Assembly: GCF_041355105.1 (NCBI RefSeq) | Contig: NZ_JBFUPK010000002.1 | Coordinates: forward strand, 558,001-622,000 | From: Terriglobus sp. RCC_193 | Lineage (GTDB): Bacteria > Acidobacteriota > Terriglobia > Terriglobales > Acidobacteriaceae | DNA length: 64,000 nucleotides | Direction of reading: 5' to 3' | In this document: one piece after another, positions 16,659 to 25,808 of the stretch | Numbering within the stretch: the stretch's first letter is position 1 | Layout: each line of letters begins with the position of its first letter | The notes under the pieces: model-generated | Told to the model about the DNA's origin: nothing | Database searches by the model: none | Seen by the model: only the letters and a program-made list of their open reading frames with translations | Translations under genes and position numbers: made by a program

Positions 16659-18020
16659 TTGAAACACCTGATAGCTCTTTCCCTGAGTGCGGCCCTGCTG
16701 ATCACACCGCAGGCCAGCCTTGCGCAGTCCAACGACGCTGCCCTGATTGCCAAAGCGCACAAGATTCATGACCGCGTGATCACGCTCGACACGCACAACG
16801 ATATTGAGCCCTCAAACTTCACGGCAGACTGCAACTACACCATGCGCCTGACCACGCAGGTGAACATTCCCAAGATGATCGAAGGCGGCATGGACGTGTC
16901 GTTCATGATCGTTTACGTGGGACAGGGCCCGCTGACGCCGGAAGGCTACGACGATGCCTACAAGCAGGCGATTGCGAAGTTCGACGCGATCCATCGCCTG
17001 ACGGAACAGATTGCTCCGGACAAGATTGGCCTCGCGCTGACGCCGGAAGACGTAATCCGCCTGCACAAGGCTGGCAAGAAGATTGCCGTTATTGGCGTGG
17101 AGAACGGCTATCCCATCGGCCTGGATGTGAAGCGCGTGAAGGAGTTCTACGACCGCGGCGCGCGTTACATGTCGCTGGCGCACAACGGCAACAGCCAGCT
17201 TGCCGATTCCAACACCGGCGAGAAGGACGGCTACTCCTACAACAACGGCCTGTCGCCAGAGGGCCGCGAAGTCATCGCAGAGATGAATAAGTGGGGCATC
17301 ATGGTGGACCTCTCGCATCCCGCGAAAGGCTCCAACCTCGAAGCCATCCGGCTGTCGAAGGCTCCGGTCATCGCATCGCACTCGGCGATCCGCGCGCTGG
17401 CACCCAACGTGAGCCGCGACATGGATGATGAACAGTTGCTGGCCTTGAAGAAGAATGGCGGCGTGATCCAGGTGGTGGGCTTCGCCAGCTACCTGAAGCC
17501 GGATTCGCCGGAACGCACCGAAGCCCTGACCAAGCTGCGCGAGCAGGTGTTTGGCGACATGGCGCGTGGCGGTGGCCGTCGTGGCGGTGCCGAAGGCGCT
17601 GCACACTCGTGCCCGGTCGAAAGCGCCTCCGGGCCGCAGGCTCGTCGTGGCGGTGGCGCAATGGCAGGCTTCCTGAACACGTTGTCTGCCGACAAGCGCG
17701 CCGAGTACGAAAAGGGCATGGCCGAGATTGATGCGAAGTATCCGCCTGCGCCACGTGCCAACGTGAAGGACCTGATTGACCACGTGGATTACGCCGTGAA
17801 GAAGATTGGCATTGACCATGTCGGTCTTGCCTCCGACTTCGACGGCGGCGGCGGCATTGACGGATGGAACAGCACCGCTGAGTCCTTCAACGTAACGCTG
17901 GAACTGGTGCGCCGCGGCTATAGCGAAGAACAGATCGGCAAGCTGTGGAGCGGCAACCTGCTGCGCGTGTGGGGCGAGGTCGACAAGGTAGCAAAGCAAT
18001 TGCAGAAGGCGCAGAAATAA
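16659..18020 (+). CDS. Secreted M19 (membrane/renal) dipeptidase
   Basis: A 453-residue zinc dipeptidase. TTG 16659 is chosen because GGGAG lies six bases upstream and it opens a clean signal peptide (MKHLIALSLSAALLITPQASLAQ). The metal ligands of M19 are visible: TLDTHND, GVENGYPIG, VDLSHPAK, IASHSAIRAL and GLASDFDGGG. These enzymes cleave dipeptides, including D-amino acid forms. An insert of Gly/Arg-rich sequence (MARGGGRRGGAEG to QARRGGGAMAGF, about residues 303-336) splits the barrel and includes a Cys; it is not usual in the family. The M28 peptidase gene follows after 63 bases, so both may supply peptide breakdown. Confidence 0.9.
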   Translation: MKHLIALSLSAALLITPQASLAQSNDAALIAKAHKIHDRVITLDTHNDIEPSNFTADCNYTMRLTTQVNIPKMIEGGMDVSFMIVYVGQGPLTPEGYDDAYKQAIAKFDAIHRLTEQIAPDKIGLALTPEDVIRLHKAGKKIAVIGVENGYPIGLDVKRVKEFYDRGARYMSLAHNGNSQLADSNTGEKDGYSYNNGLSPEGREVIAEMNKWGIMVDLSHPAKGSNLEAIRLSKAPVIASHSAIRALAPNVSRDMDDEQLLALKKNGGVIQVVGFASYLKPDSPERTEALTKLREQVFGDMARGGGRRGGAEGAAHSCPVESASGPQARRGGGAMAGFLNTLSADKRAEYEKGMAEIDAKYPPAPRANVKDLIDHVDYAVKKIGIDHVGLASDFDGGGGIDGWNSTAESFNVTLELVRRGYSEEQIGKLWSGNLLRVWGEVDKVAKQLQKAQK

Positions 18021-18034
18021 GCGCGATGGATTTC

Positions 18035-18063
18035 GTAAGGGCGTGGCTCCGCCGCGCCCTTAC
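18035..18063 (+). other. Intercistronic hairpin between M19 and M28 genes
   Basis: GTAAGGGCG at 18035-18043 pairs with CGCCCTTAC at 18055-18063, and the pairing extends by about three inner pairs. No T run follows, so it is more like a processing or stability element than a terminator. Confidence 0.5.
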
Positions 18064-18083
18064 AGAAGAAGCAAGGGAGAAGT

Positions 18084-20219
18084 ATGAAGACAAGATGGAT
18101 AGCGGCTGTGGCTGGCATGGCCCTGTTGGGTTGCCATGCCGGAGCCCTGATGGCGCAGGAAAAGGAAGACCGCACGCTGCTGACGCAGGAGCAGATGACG
18201 ACCATCATCAACGAAGTGTCGGGCGAGCGAGCGATGCACAACGTGCTGGAGCAGGTGCCGTACCAGTTTGTGCGTCCGCCGTCGGAGTATCAGGGACACT
18301 TCCGCGAAGCCGAAGCTGTGGCCAAGATGGCCAAGGAATACGGCTTCAGCAAGATCTCCATTGAGGACTATCCCAGCGGCACCACCTATCAGCCCACCGT
18401 GGGTGAACTGTGGACGACTTCGCCCAAGAGCGTGAAGATCTACGACATTCACGACATCCCGGAAGTTCTGGCATCCACCAACGCCAACGGCGACCTCAGC
18501 GCCGACCTGGTCGACGTGGGCCAGGGCACTGCGAAGGACTTTGAGGGCAAGGACGTCAAGGGCAAGTTTGTCCTGTCCCTGGCTCCCAGCGGCCTTGCGG
18601 CCATCTACAACCGCGCCGTCGATGCAGGCGCCATTGGCGTTGTGGGCATCAGCGCGATTGGCGCGGGTGACCGCGCGGTGGACTACCCGAATGAAGTGGT
18701 CTGGACCACCGTGGTCGCCAAGCCCGGCACCGTTGCATGGGCTGTATCGCCGCGTGTGGCACGCCAACTTGAAACGCAGTTGAACCGCGGCCAGAAGGTG
18801 ACCATCCGCTCCATCACTAAGAGCGAGCAGGTGCCGAACAAACAGGAGCTGGTCCACGCCGAAATCCCCGGCGACGGCAGCACCACGCAGGAAGTGGCCA
18901 TCGGCGGCCATCTGTTCGAGGCCTACATCAAGCAGGGCGCCAACGATGATAACTCCGGCGTTGCACTAACGTTGGAAGTGGGCCGCGCATACCTGAAGCT
19001 CATCGCCGAGGGCAAGCTGCCGAAACCAAAGCGCACCATCAACTTCCAGTGGGTGCAGGAGATCAGCGGCACCAACGCATGGTTCAACGCGCACCCTGAA
19101 AAGGCGAAGGTCATCATCGGCGACCTGAACTTTGACATGGAAGCCCTGCGCCTGACCGCCAGCCGCAGCCTCTGGATCATGCAGCGCACGCCGGATACCT
19201 TCCCGTCGTACATCAACGACATTGGCCAGAGCATGCTGGAGTACATTGCGGAAGTCTCGCGCGAGCGTGTCCGTTATCGTGCCACGGGCTACGGCGCATC
19301 GCAGCCCGTGGAATCACCCAACGGCAGCAACGACGCCTTCTATATCAAGGTCGACAAGCACTACGGTTCCAGCGATCACGTGACGTACATGCAGCACGGC
19401 ATCCCGGCCATCATGTTCATCACCTGGCCGGACATGTGGTATCACTCGTCGCAGGACACCCCGGACAAGCAGGACTCCACGCAGTACAAGCGCGCTGCCG
19501 CAGTGGCGACAGGTTCGCTTGCCGTGCTGGCATCCGGTACGGATGAAGAAGCCGCACGCATCCTGAACGAGAACCTGGGCCGTGGCCTGGCCCGCATGGG
19601 CGAATCGCACACCAAGGGTCTCGGCTACATTGCCGACGCAACGGATGCAGCTTCACTGAACACGGCATACAAAGAAGCGAAGATCGCCATCCTGCATCAG
19701 GCAGCAGTCGAAAAGGATGTGGTGGATTCCGCCAGCGTTCTGTGGACCAACGCAGACACCGGCAAGAAGAGCACCTCTTCCTTTGCTCCACTGATTGACC
19801 AGCGCGCAGCGACGCTGCTGAGCGAAGTGAAGGCTGCCTACCAGCTTCAGGCGGCGCAGCGCGGCATCACGCCCAGCGAGCCTGTACAGACAGCGGCAGA
19901 GAAGGAAGCCGCAGGCATCCTCGTCGAACCCGTTGCGCGTACCGGCACCGCAGGTGGACCGGGTGGCGGCGGCGGTGGACGCCGTGGACCACAGACCGGA
20001 CCGCAGCTTCCACAGGAGATGAACGCTGAGTTCCAACTCCTGCTGCCGAAGCACCTGACCGCGCTGGAAATCCGCGACTTCCTCTCCGGCGAATTCACGC
20101 CGCTTCCGCTGGCCGACCTGATGGAAGTGCTGCACGCACGCGAGAAGGCTGGCCAGATCAAGCTGACGCAGAAGCCTGCTGAAGCTCCGGTCGCAGCCAG
20201 GGGCAAGAAGAAGAAGTAA
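18084..20219 (+). CDS. Secreted M28 family metallopeptidase with PA domain
   Basis: A 711-residue exported peptidase with a lipoprotein-like signal (GMALLGCHAG) although a cleaved AMAQ-type site is also possible. Residues 100-240 form a PA-type insert (VDVGQGTAKDFEGKDVKGKFVLSLAP). The M28 zinc site is IGGHLFEAY, GANDDNSG, WVQEISG and GDLNFDMEA, with GSSDHVTYMQHGIP near the end. The usual GGHxD and EE motifs are altered but the His, Asp and Glu remain. The C-terminal 150 residues contain a Gly-rich segment (TAGGPGGGGGGRRGP) and end in KKKK. It probably degrades peptides outside the cytoplasm, together with the M19 dipeptidase upstream. Confidence 0.87.
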   Translation: MKTRWIAAVAGMALLGCHAGALMAQEKEDRTLLTQEQMTTIINEVSGERAMHNVLEQVPYQFVRPPSEYQGHFREAEAVAKMAKEYGFSKISIEDYPSGTTYQPTVGELWTTSPKSVKIYDIHDIPEVLASTNANGDLSADLVDVGQGTAKDFEGKDVKGKFVLSLAPSGLAAIYNRAVDAGAIGVVGISAIGAGDRAVDYPNEVVWTTVVAKPGTVAWAVSPRVARQLETQLNRGQKVTIRSITKSEQVPNKQELVHAEIPGDGSTTQEVAIGGHLFEAYIKQGANDDNSGVALTLEVGRAYLKLIAEGKLPKPKRTINFQWVQEISGTNAWFNAHPEKAKVIIGDLNFDMEALRLTASRSLWIMQRTPDTFPSYINDIGQSMLEYIAEVSRERVRYRATGYGASQPVESPNGSNDAFYIKVDKHYGSSDHVTYMQHGIPAIMFITWPDMWYHSSQDTPDKQDSTQYKRAAAVATGSLAVLASGTDEEAARILNENLGRGLARMGESHTKGLGYIADATDAASLNTAYKEAKIAILHQAAVEKDVVDSASVLWTNADTGKKSTSSFAPLIDQRAATLLSEVKAAYQLQAAQRGITPSEPVQTAAEKEAAGILVEPVARTGTAGGPGGGGGGRRGPQTGPQLPQEMNAEFQLLLPKHLTALEIRDFLSGEFTPLPLADLMEVLHAREKAGQIKLTQKPAEAPVAARGKKKK

Positions 20220-20239
20220 CCCATCAAAACCACAACAGA

Positions 20240-20280
20240 AAAGCCCACCTGCGCAATCAGCAGGTGGGCTTTCTCTTTGA
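20240..20280. terminator. Bidirectional terminator between M28 gene and greA
   Basis: AAAGCCCACCTGC at 20240-20252 pairs perfectly with GCAGGTGGGCTTT at 20260-20272, with a 7-base loop and T/A-rich flanks. It serves the convergent M28 and greA genes. Confidence 0.88.
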
Positions 20281-20299
20281 TCTGGAATTGGAAAACGAG

Positions 20300-20767
20300 T
20301 TACGCGGCGTCGTGGATCGTCGTCAGCTTCAGAATTTCCAGTTCTCGTTTGCCATTCGGTGTGACCACGGTGGTTTCATCGCCCACCTTTTTACCCACCA
20401 ATGCCTTGCCAATGGGCGACGTGGTGCTGATGAGGCCCTGGGTGACGTCGCTCTCTTCGCTGGTCACCAGCCGGTAGGTGATCTCTTCTCCCTTGGTGTT
20501 GTCGAAGACAACGATGGTCGAGCCGAAGCCGACGCGGTCCGCGGGAATGTTCGTCAGGTTCACCAGCGACAGCTCGCCCATACGCTTTTTCAACTGGCCC
20601 AGGCGTGCGTTTACGAACTCCTGCCGCTGCTTGGCAGAGTGATATTCGGCGTTCTCGCTCAGATCGCCCAGCGCCACAGCCTTCTTGATCTCTGCAGGCA
20701 GTTCCGTGGTCAACTCATGTTCCAGGAGTTTGATCTCTTCTTCGAGTTTCTTCGTAATGTCGAGCAT
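20300..20767 (-). CDS. greA: Transcription elongation factor GreA
   Basis: A 155-residue cytoplasmic protein of standard GreA length. The N-terminal coiled coil (MLDITKKLEEEIKLLEHELTTELP) contains the conserved acidic tip region ALGDLSENAEYHSAKQRQ. The C-terminal FKBP-like domain has FGSTIVVFDNTKGEEITYRLV and ISTTSPIGKALVGKKVGDE. It rescues backtracked RNA polymerase by stimulating transcript cleavage. Transcription would end at the hairpin at 20240-20280. Confidence 0.96.
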   Translation of the reverse strand: MLDITKKLEEEIKLLEHELTTELPAEIKKAVALGDLSENAEYHSAKQRQEFVNARLGQLKKRMGELSLVNLTNIPADRVGFGSTIVVFDNTKGEEITYRLVTSEESDVTQGLISTTSPIGKALVGKKVGDETTVVTPNGKRELEILKLTTIHDAA

Positions 20768-20887
20768 AGCGAGGCTTCCAATCAGGCAATAGGAATCGGG
20801 GAGCGCGGCCAGGTCGCGCCATGGGCAGCGAGGCTCCGGGAATAAGGTTTGATTCTACCAGCCGGGCAAAAACGGGGCTTCAGGCGG

Positions 20888-22774
20888 CTACTTCGCCGAA
20901 AGCACCAGCACCTGCACACTGAGCGGTGGCACCGTATGGTGGATAGACCCAGACGCATGCAAACGGGACACCTGCGGCGTGATGCGTTCCGGATCGGTGA
21001 TGCTGTTGGTGGCCGTGCGAGCGTCGCCCTTCAGCGTAACCAGCGTTGCACTGCCCGACGGCGCAGCTCCCTGCACCTTCACATCCAGCACCTGTGGTTC
21101 GGTGGAGCCGTTCACCAGCTTCACGTAGATTTCACCCTTCGCGGGATCGCGCGTGACCGACGTAAAGAAGCGCGTATGCACGCCACCGCTTAACTGTGTC
21201 TGCGAAACCTCAGTGCCCAGGTACTGCGCAAACATGCTCTGCGCGTAATACGAGGGCGAGCCGTAGCTCTTCGCGGCGTCATAGCCGATCAGGTCGCTCT
21301 CCCACTGCATGCCGCCGGGGTTCACATTCACGAACAGCGGCGCATACGCAGACAATTCGATCAGGTCACTGTTGCGCTCCATGCCGGTCATCCAGGCAGC
21401 ATCAGCCAGCGCAGCGCCCAGGTCCGTGGTTGGCGAACCTTCACGCGTGGCCCACTCTCCCACAAAGATCTTCGGCCCGGTGCGCGGCACATGATCGTAG
21501 TGATCGGTCATGGCGTAGAACTCTTCCGCGCGCTTGTAATAGTGGTCGTCAATCAGGTCAGGCTGCAGGCCGCGCTTCACCGGCGCGGTGGCAATCAGCT
21601 TCAGGCTCGGATACTTGTCGCGGATGGCCTTGGCAAACTGCGGCCAACGCTCGTCATAACTGCCGGAATGATCGAGGTTGTCCTCATTGCCAATCTCGAC
21701 ATAATGCAGCGGAAACGGCTGCGGATGACCCAGCTTCGCGCGCACCGCGCCCCACTTTGTATCCGTGCTGCCGCTGACAAACTCAATCTCGTCCAGCGCG
21801 TCATCCACAAAGGGCTGCATGTGCGCGCCCGCGGCAATGTGCGTTCCCTTCAACGAATAGCCTGCATATACGGCAAGCACCGGCTCAATGTTCAGGTCCT
21901 CTGTCCATTCCAGAAATTCCAGCAGGCCCATGCCGTCGGTCGATGTGTAATTCCAGGGGCCGCGATGCCCCGGACGATCTGCCAGCGGCCCCAGCGTGGC
22001 CTTCCAGTCAAAGCGCTCTTCCACCGTGTCGCCTTCAAGATAGTTGCCGCCCGGCATCCGCAGAAACTTCGGATGCATCCCGGCCATCATCTCCATCAGG
22101 TCTGCACGATTGCCGTTTGCACGCCCCTTGTACGTGGGCGGAAACAGCGACACAAGCTGCAGCATCACACTGCCCGGCTTCTTGAAGCTCAACAGCAGGT
22201 GGTTGTTCGCACCGGCCTCAATCCTTGCCGTGTGCAGAGAGAATGTGTGCTGCTTCCAATCGCCTGTAATGCCGTCCACCGTGGTGCTTGCAGCCACCTT
22301 GCCCGTTGTGTTGTTCACCAGCGAAACGGTGATAGAGTCAAGATCGCCCCGCGCATAGAACGAGCCGCTATACGTGGTGTCCGGCTTCAGCGCCATACCC
22401 CACCATCCATCATTGCGCACACCCGCAGGCGCGGCATCGCTTGCCGTCGTCACATCCACACGCATGCTGTCCAGCAACGCTTCAGACGGGCCATCGCCCG
22501 CCGCCATCTTGATGGTCGCTGCTGAATCGCCCGCGTTGTCCACGATCCAGTGCTGCATGCCGCTCCAGTCATGATGGAACGTGCGATTGCGCACCATCTC
22601 CGCATACAGTCCGCCGTCGTAGGAGTAGTTAATCTCCTCCGTCATCAGGCCGTAGAGCATGGGACTGACGGGATGCACCGGCTTATCAGCCTGGATGGTC
22701 AGCGTGGCCTGCGCATGGGCAGCAGAAGCAGTCAGCACAGCAGTGAGTGCAAGAGCAGAGAGTCTTGTGAACAT
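20888..22774 (-). CDS. Alpha-L-arabinofuranosidase, GH51, secreted
   Basis: A 628-residue exported enzyme that removes arabinofuranose from arabinoxylan or arabinan. ATG 22774 follows TTGGAG by six bases and opens a signal peptide (MFTRLSALALTAVLTASAAHAQ). A carbohydrate-binding-like beta region lies before the barrel (residues about 80-190). The clan A catalytic pair is visible: YVEIGNED with acid/base Glu364 and FVGEWATREG with nucleophile Glu440. FLRMPGGNYLEGD is the usual family block before the active site. With the CE15, GH67 and esterase genes it fits hemicellulose breakdown, although it stands apart from their operon. Confidence 0.92.
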   Translation of the reverse strand: MFTRLSALALTAVLTASAAHAQATLTIQADKPVHPVSPMLYGLMTEEINYSYDGGLYAEMVRNRTFHHDWSGMQHWIVDNAGDSAATIKMAAGDGPSEALLDSMRVDVTTASDAAPAGVRNDGWWGMALKPDTTYSGSFYARGDLDSITVSLVNNTTGKVAASTTVDGITGDWKQHTFSLHTARIEAGANNHLLLSFKKPGSVMLQLVSLFPPTYKGRANGNRADLMEMMAGMHPKFLRMPGGNYLEGDTVEERFDWKATLGPLADRPGHRGPWNYTSTDGMGLLEFLEWTEDLNIEPVLAVYAGYSLKGTHIAAGAHMQPFVDDALDEIEFVSGSTDTKWGAVRAKLGHPQPFPLHYVEIGNEDNLDHSGSYDERWPQFAKAIRDKYPSLKLIATAPVKRGLQPDLIDDHYYKRAEEFYAMTDHYDHVPRTGPKIFVGEWATREGSPTTDLGAALADAAWMTGMERNSDLIELSAYAPLFVNVNPGGMQWESDLIGYDAAKSYGSPSYYAQSMFAQYLGTEVSQTQLSGGVHTRFFTSVTRDPAKGEIYVKLVNGSTEPQVLDVKVQGAAPSGSATLVTLKGDARTATNSITDPERITPQVSRLHASGSIHHTVPPLSVQVLVLSAK

Positions 22775-22862
22775 GGGTTTCTCCAAGCGGTACGATGCTA
22801 TCGCAAAAACAATTCTTTTTTACATGCCACGAAATTTATTGATTTAAGACCTCTATGTGTGC

Positions 22863-22895
22863 CGTCATCCTGAGGAGCAAAGCGACGAAGGATCC
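22863..22895 (+). repeat. Dispersed repeat copy R2 (left arm of inverted pair)
   Basis: GTCATCCTGAGGAG...GACGAAGGATCCC in the GH51-htpG gap. It is the left arm of an inverted pair with R3, with an 80-base loop. Confidence 0.75.
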
Positions 22896-22975
22896 CAACG
22901 ATGTTTCGGTCGCACTAAGAAGCTTGGAGGTTCTCGCAGAAACTTTCCAGCTGTAGCGGCACGCACAAACTCGCA

Positions 22976-23002
22976 GGGATCCTTCGCTTCACTCAGGATG
23001 AC
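22976..23002 (-). repeat. Dispersed repeat copy R3 (right arm of inverted pair)
   Basis: GGGATCCTTCGCTTC...CAGGATGAC is the reverse complement of the R2 unit. It lies 20 bases after the htpG stop. Confidence 0.75.
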
Positions 23003-23022
23003 AAACAAATAGAGAACAGGAG

Positions 23023-24909
23023 CTAGATTGACTGATTTAACACACGATTCAAACGCTGCACGAACGTCGTCGGATCCTTCAACGGCACGCCTTCCAGCAA
23101 CAACGCCTGATCAAACAACAACCATGCCGCATCGTCCACGCGGCTGTTGCTGGGATCGGCCAGCAGCTTGCGGATGATCTCGTGATCGGGATTGATCTCC
23201 AGCGTGGGCTGCATTGCGGGCAGGTCCTTCTGCCCCATCGCTTCCATCATGCGGCGCATGCGCGCGGAAGGTTCATCCTCATCACTGACGATGACGGAAG
23301 GACTATCCGCCAGCCGCGACGACGCACGCACATCCTTCACCGCATCGCCCAGCGTGGCCTTGATCTTCTCCAGCAACGGCTTCAACTCTTCCGTCTTCTC
23401 CGGAGCCGTTTCATCCTTCAGGTCTTCCGATGTCGACGACTTATTCACCGCCTTGAATTCCACATCGCCATACTGCGGCACAGCGGAAAAGACGATCTCG
23501 TCAATCTCGTCATCCAGAATCAGAACTTCAATGCCCTTCTTCTTGTAGATCTCCAGCAGCGGCGAGTTGCGCAGCATACTCTCCGATCCACCGGTGATGT
23601 AATACAGCGCCTTCTGCTCTGGCTGCATACGTTCTTTCGCGTCAGCCAGCGAGGTCAGGCCTTCCACCTTCGTTGATTTGAAGCGCACCAGGTCAAGCAG
23701 CGTATCGCGATTCGCATAGTCGCCGTAAACGCCTTCCTTCAACGGACGGTTGTACTCCGCGATGAACTGCGCGTACTTCTCCTTGTCATTCGTTGCAATC
23801 GTCTTGAACTCGGAGAGTATCTTCTTCACGCTGGCCGTCTTGATGCTGGTCAGCACCTTGTTCTGCTGCAGAATTTCGCGCGACACATTCAGCGGCAGGT
23901 CTTCTGAATCAATAATGCCGCGCACAAAACGCAGATACGGCGGCAGCAGGTCCTTCGAGTCGTCCATGATGAAGACGCGCTTTACATACAGCTTTACGCC
24001 GCCCTTGTAATCCTGCTGATACAGATCCAGCGGCGCCTTCGACGGAATGTAAAACAGCGTGGTGTATTCCAGCGTGCCTTCCGCGCGGGTGTGGAACCAG
24101 AACAGCGGATCATCCCAGTCGCCCGTCAACGACTTGTACATTTCCTTGTAGTCGTCGTCCTTCAACTCCGACTTGGACCGACGCCACATCGCACTGGCAG
24201 CATTCACCTGCTCCGTGGTGCGCGTCTTGATGGACTCCTTCTTCTCCGCGTTCCACTCGCTCTTGTCATACGTCAGGAAGATGGGGAAGGCGATGTGATT
24301 GGAATACTTCTTCACAATCTCCTGCAGCCGATATCCGTTGGCATACTGCGCTCCATCGTCATTCAGGTGGATCACGATGGTCGTTCCCGCTGCGCTGCGA
24401 GCGTGCTCACCGGAAACTTCTTCCAGATCAAAGCCGGTCTTGCCGTCGCTGGTCCACTTCCACGTGGTGTCTTCGCCAGCTTTGCGCGAGTAAACATCGA
24501 CCTTGTCCGCGACCATAAATACAGAGTAGAAACCAACACCAAACTGCCCGATCAGGTTGGAGTCTTTACGCGCATCGCCGGAAAGATGCGAGAGGAAGTT
24601 CTTCGTTCCCGAACACGCAATGGTGCCCAGGTGCGAAATCAAATCTTCCTGGTTCATGCCAACGCCCGTATCCGAAAGCGTCAGCAACTTGTTCGCCTCA
24701 TCCAGTTCCAGGTCAATACGCGGTGCGTCAATGCCGTTGCCCACCAGTGCCTTGAACTTCTCGTCCGTCAGGCTCAGGTGGCGCAGCTTATCCAGCGCGT
24801 CCGACGAGTTGGAAATCAGTTCGCGGAGAAAAATCTCCGGATGCGAATACAGCGAATGAACGATCAGTTGGAGGAGTTGCGATACTTCTGTCTGAAATTC
24901 CTGTTTTGC
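23023..24909 (-). CDS. htpG: Molecular chaperone HtpG (Hsp90)
   Basis: A 628-residue Hsp90 of normal length. The GHKL ATPase domain is complete: FLRELISNSSDALDKLRHLSL, LLTLSDTGVGMNQEDLISHLGTIACSGTK, and LIGQFGVGFYSVFMVADKV. The middle domain carries YVKRVFIMDDSKDLLPPYLRFVRGIIDSEDLPLNVSRE, and the C-terminal dimerisation region holds the MRRMMEAMGQ stretch. MAKQEFQTEV is taken as the start; the ATG at 24933 adds eight residues not seen in relatives. It is a cytoplasmic ATP-dependent chaperone, usually heat-inducible; no heat-shock promoter could be recognised. Confidence 0.97.
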   Translation of the reverse strand, partial: AKQEFQTEVSQLLQLIVHSLYSHPEIFLRELISNSSDALDKLRHLSLTDEKFKALVGNGIDAPRIDLELDEANKLLTLSDTGVGMNQEDLISHLGTIACSGTKNFLSHLSGDARKDSNLIGQFGVGFYSVFMVADKVDVYSRKAGEDTTWKWTSDGKTGFDLEEVSGEHARSAAGTTIVIHLNDDGAQYANGYRLQEIVKKYSNHIAFPIFLTYDKSEWNAEKKESIKTRTTEQVNAASAMWRRSKSELKDDDYKEMYKSLTGDWDDPLFWFHTRAEGTLEYTTLFYIPSKAPLDLYQQDYKGGVKLYVKRVFIMDDSKDLLPPYLRFVRGIIDSEDLPLNVSREILQQNKVLTSIKTASVKKILSEFKTIATNDKEKYAQFIAEYNRPLKEGVYGDYANRDTLLDLVRFKSTKVEGLTSLADAKERMQPEQKALYYITGGSESMLRNSPLLEIYKKKGIEVLILDDEIDEIVFSAVPQYGDVEFKAVNKSSTSEDLKDETAPEKTEELKPLLEKIKATLGDAVKDVRASSRLADSPSVIVSDEDEPSARMRRMMEAMGQKDLPAMQPTLEINPDHEIIRKLLADPSNSRVDDAAWLLFDQALLLEGVPLKDPTTFVQRLNRVLNQSI

Positions 24910-24950
24910 CATAGCACCCACCATTATCGCCAACTTCGTGCAAACGCAGA

Positions 24951-24986
24951 AACAACAACTGCCCTCCGAAAAGGGCAGTTGTTGTT
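24951..24986 (-). terminator. Terminator of azoR
   Basis: AACAACAACTGCCCT at 24951-24965 pairs with AGGGCAGTTGTTGTT at 24972-24986, with a 6-base loop. It lies between the azoR stop and the htpG start. Confidence 0.8.
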
Positions 24987-25002
24987 TGAGAGTGAAAATT
25001 GG

Positions 25003-25629
25003 TTACGCCTTGGCCAGTTCCAGCGCCTGCGCTTCAAAAGGTTTCTTCCAGTCTTCTTCGCTGATCTTGCCGTACCGGATATTGGACGCGCCACCTGCAG
25101 ACAACACCGTGACATCGGTAATGCCGATGAAACCGAAAATGAACTTGATGTATGGCGTCAGGTAGTCATAGGCTCCACTGGGTTCACCCTGCACATAGAG
25201 GCCCCCACTGGCCGAAATCACGGTCACTTTCTTGCCCTTGAGCAGCCCCACCGGTCCCTTTTCCGTGTAGTCGAAGGTCAGGTCTTTACGCACGGCGTGG
25301 TCAATCCAGGCCTTCAGCACGGCAGGCACCTGGAAGTTGTACAGAGGCGTGGTGATCAGGATGTGGTCCGCGGCCTTAATTTCCGCAATGATCTCATCGC
25401 TCTGCTTCAGCGCAGCCTTGTGTTCGTCCGTGTGCTCAACCGGGGGCGTAAACGCACCGGCAATCCACGGCAGGTCAACGAATGTGGGCTGATTCTTCGC
25501 CAGATCGCGCTCCACCACGGTGCCGCCTGCGTGCGCTGCCTGCCAGCCTTCCACAAAGGTTTGTCCAAGCTGGCGCGAGTACGAATGGCCGCCGCGCGGA
25601 CTGACGTCAATCTTCAAAAGTGATGCCAT
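25003..25629 (-). CDS. azoR: FMN-dependent NADH azoreductase / flavodoxin-fold quinone reductase
   Basis: A 208-residue flavodoxin-fold protein. SPRGGHSYSRQLGQTFVEGWQ is the phosphate-binding FMN loop. Also visible are DHILITTPLYNFQVPAVLKAWIDH, the flavin-contacting PLYNFQVPA block, and VISASGGLYV further on. AzoR reduces azo dyes and quinones with two-electron chemistry in the cytoplasm, protecting against quinone stress. ATG 25629 is chosen from the family start (MASLLKIDVSPRG) and GGAG upstream. It is divergent from a quinone oxidoreductase gene with a shared 179-base gap. Confidence 0.92.
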   Translation of the reverse strand: MASLLKIDVSPRGGHSYSRQLGQTFVEGWQAAHAGGTVVERDLAKNQPTFVDLPWIAGAFTPPVEHTDEHKAALKQSDEIIAEIKAADHILITTPLYNFQVPAVLKAWIDHAVRKDLTFDYTEKGPVGLLKGKKVTVISASGGLYVQGEPSGAYDYLTPYIKFIFGFIGITDVTVLSAGGASNIRYGKISEEDWKKPFEAQALELAKA

Positions 25630-25808
25630 GTGCGAAAAATCTCCGGAACGAGAAATGGATTTCGGTCGTGCGGTCTTTCTGATGACACTTCCATGTCGAA
25701 GGATTCGGCATAGAAAAGAATATTTAGCGACCAACCATGCCGCGTCGCGCCACGCCTTCGCCTCATCCAATCCCCATATCGCCCGTGATCGTGAGGACAA
25801 GGAACACC

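Noticed and set aside
16812-17999. A 395-codon frame antisense to the M19 dipeptidase
   Set aside because: Composition is a mirror of the sense gene (many His, Val, Ala, Arg) and no ribosome site or family match is seen.
24091-25623. A 510-codon open frame on the plus strand antisense to htpG and azoR
   Set aside because: It overlaps two strong genes completely, has no recognisable domain, and its length follows from the GC-rich codon usage of the opposite strand.
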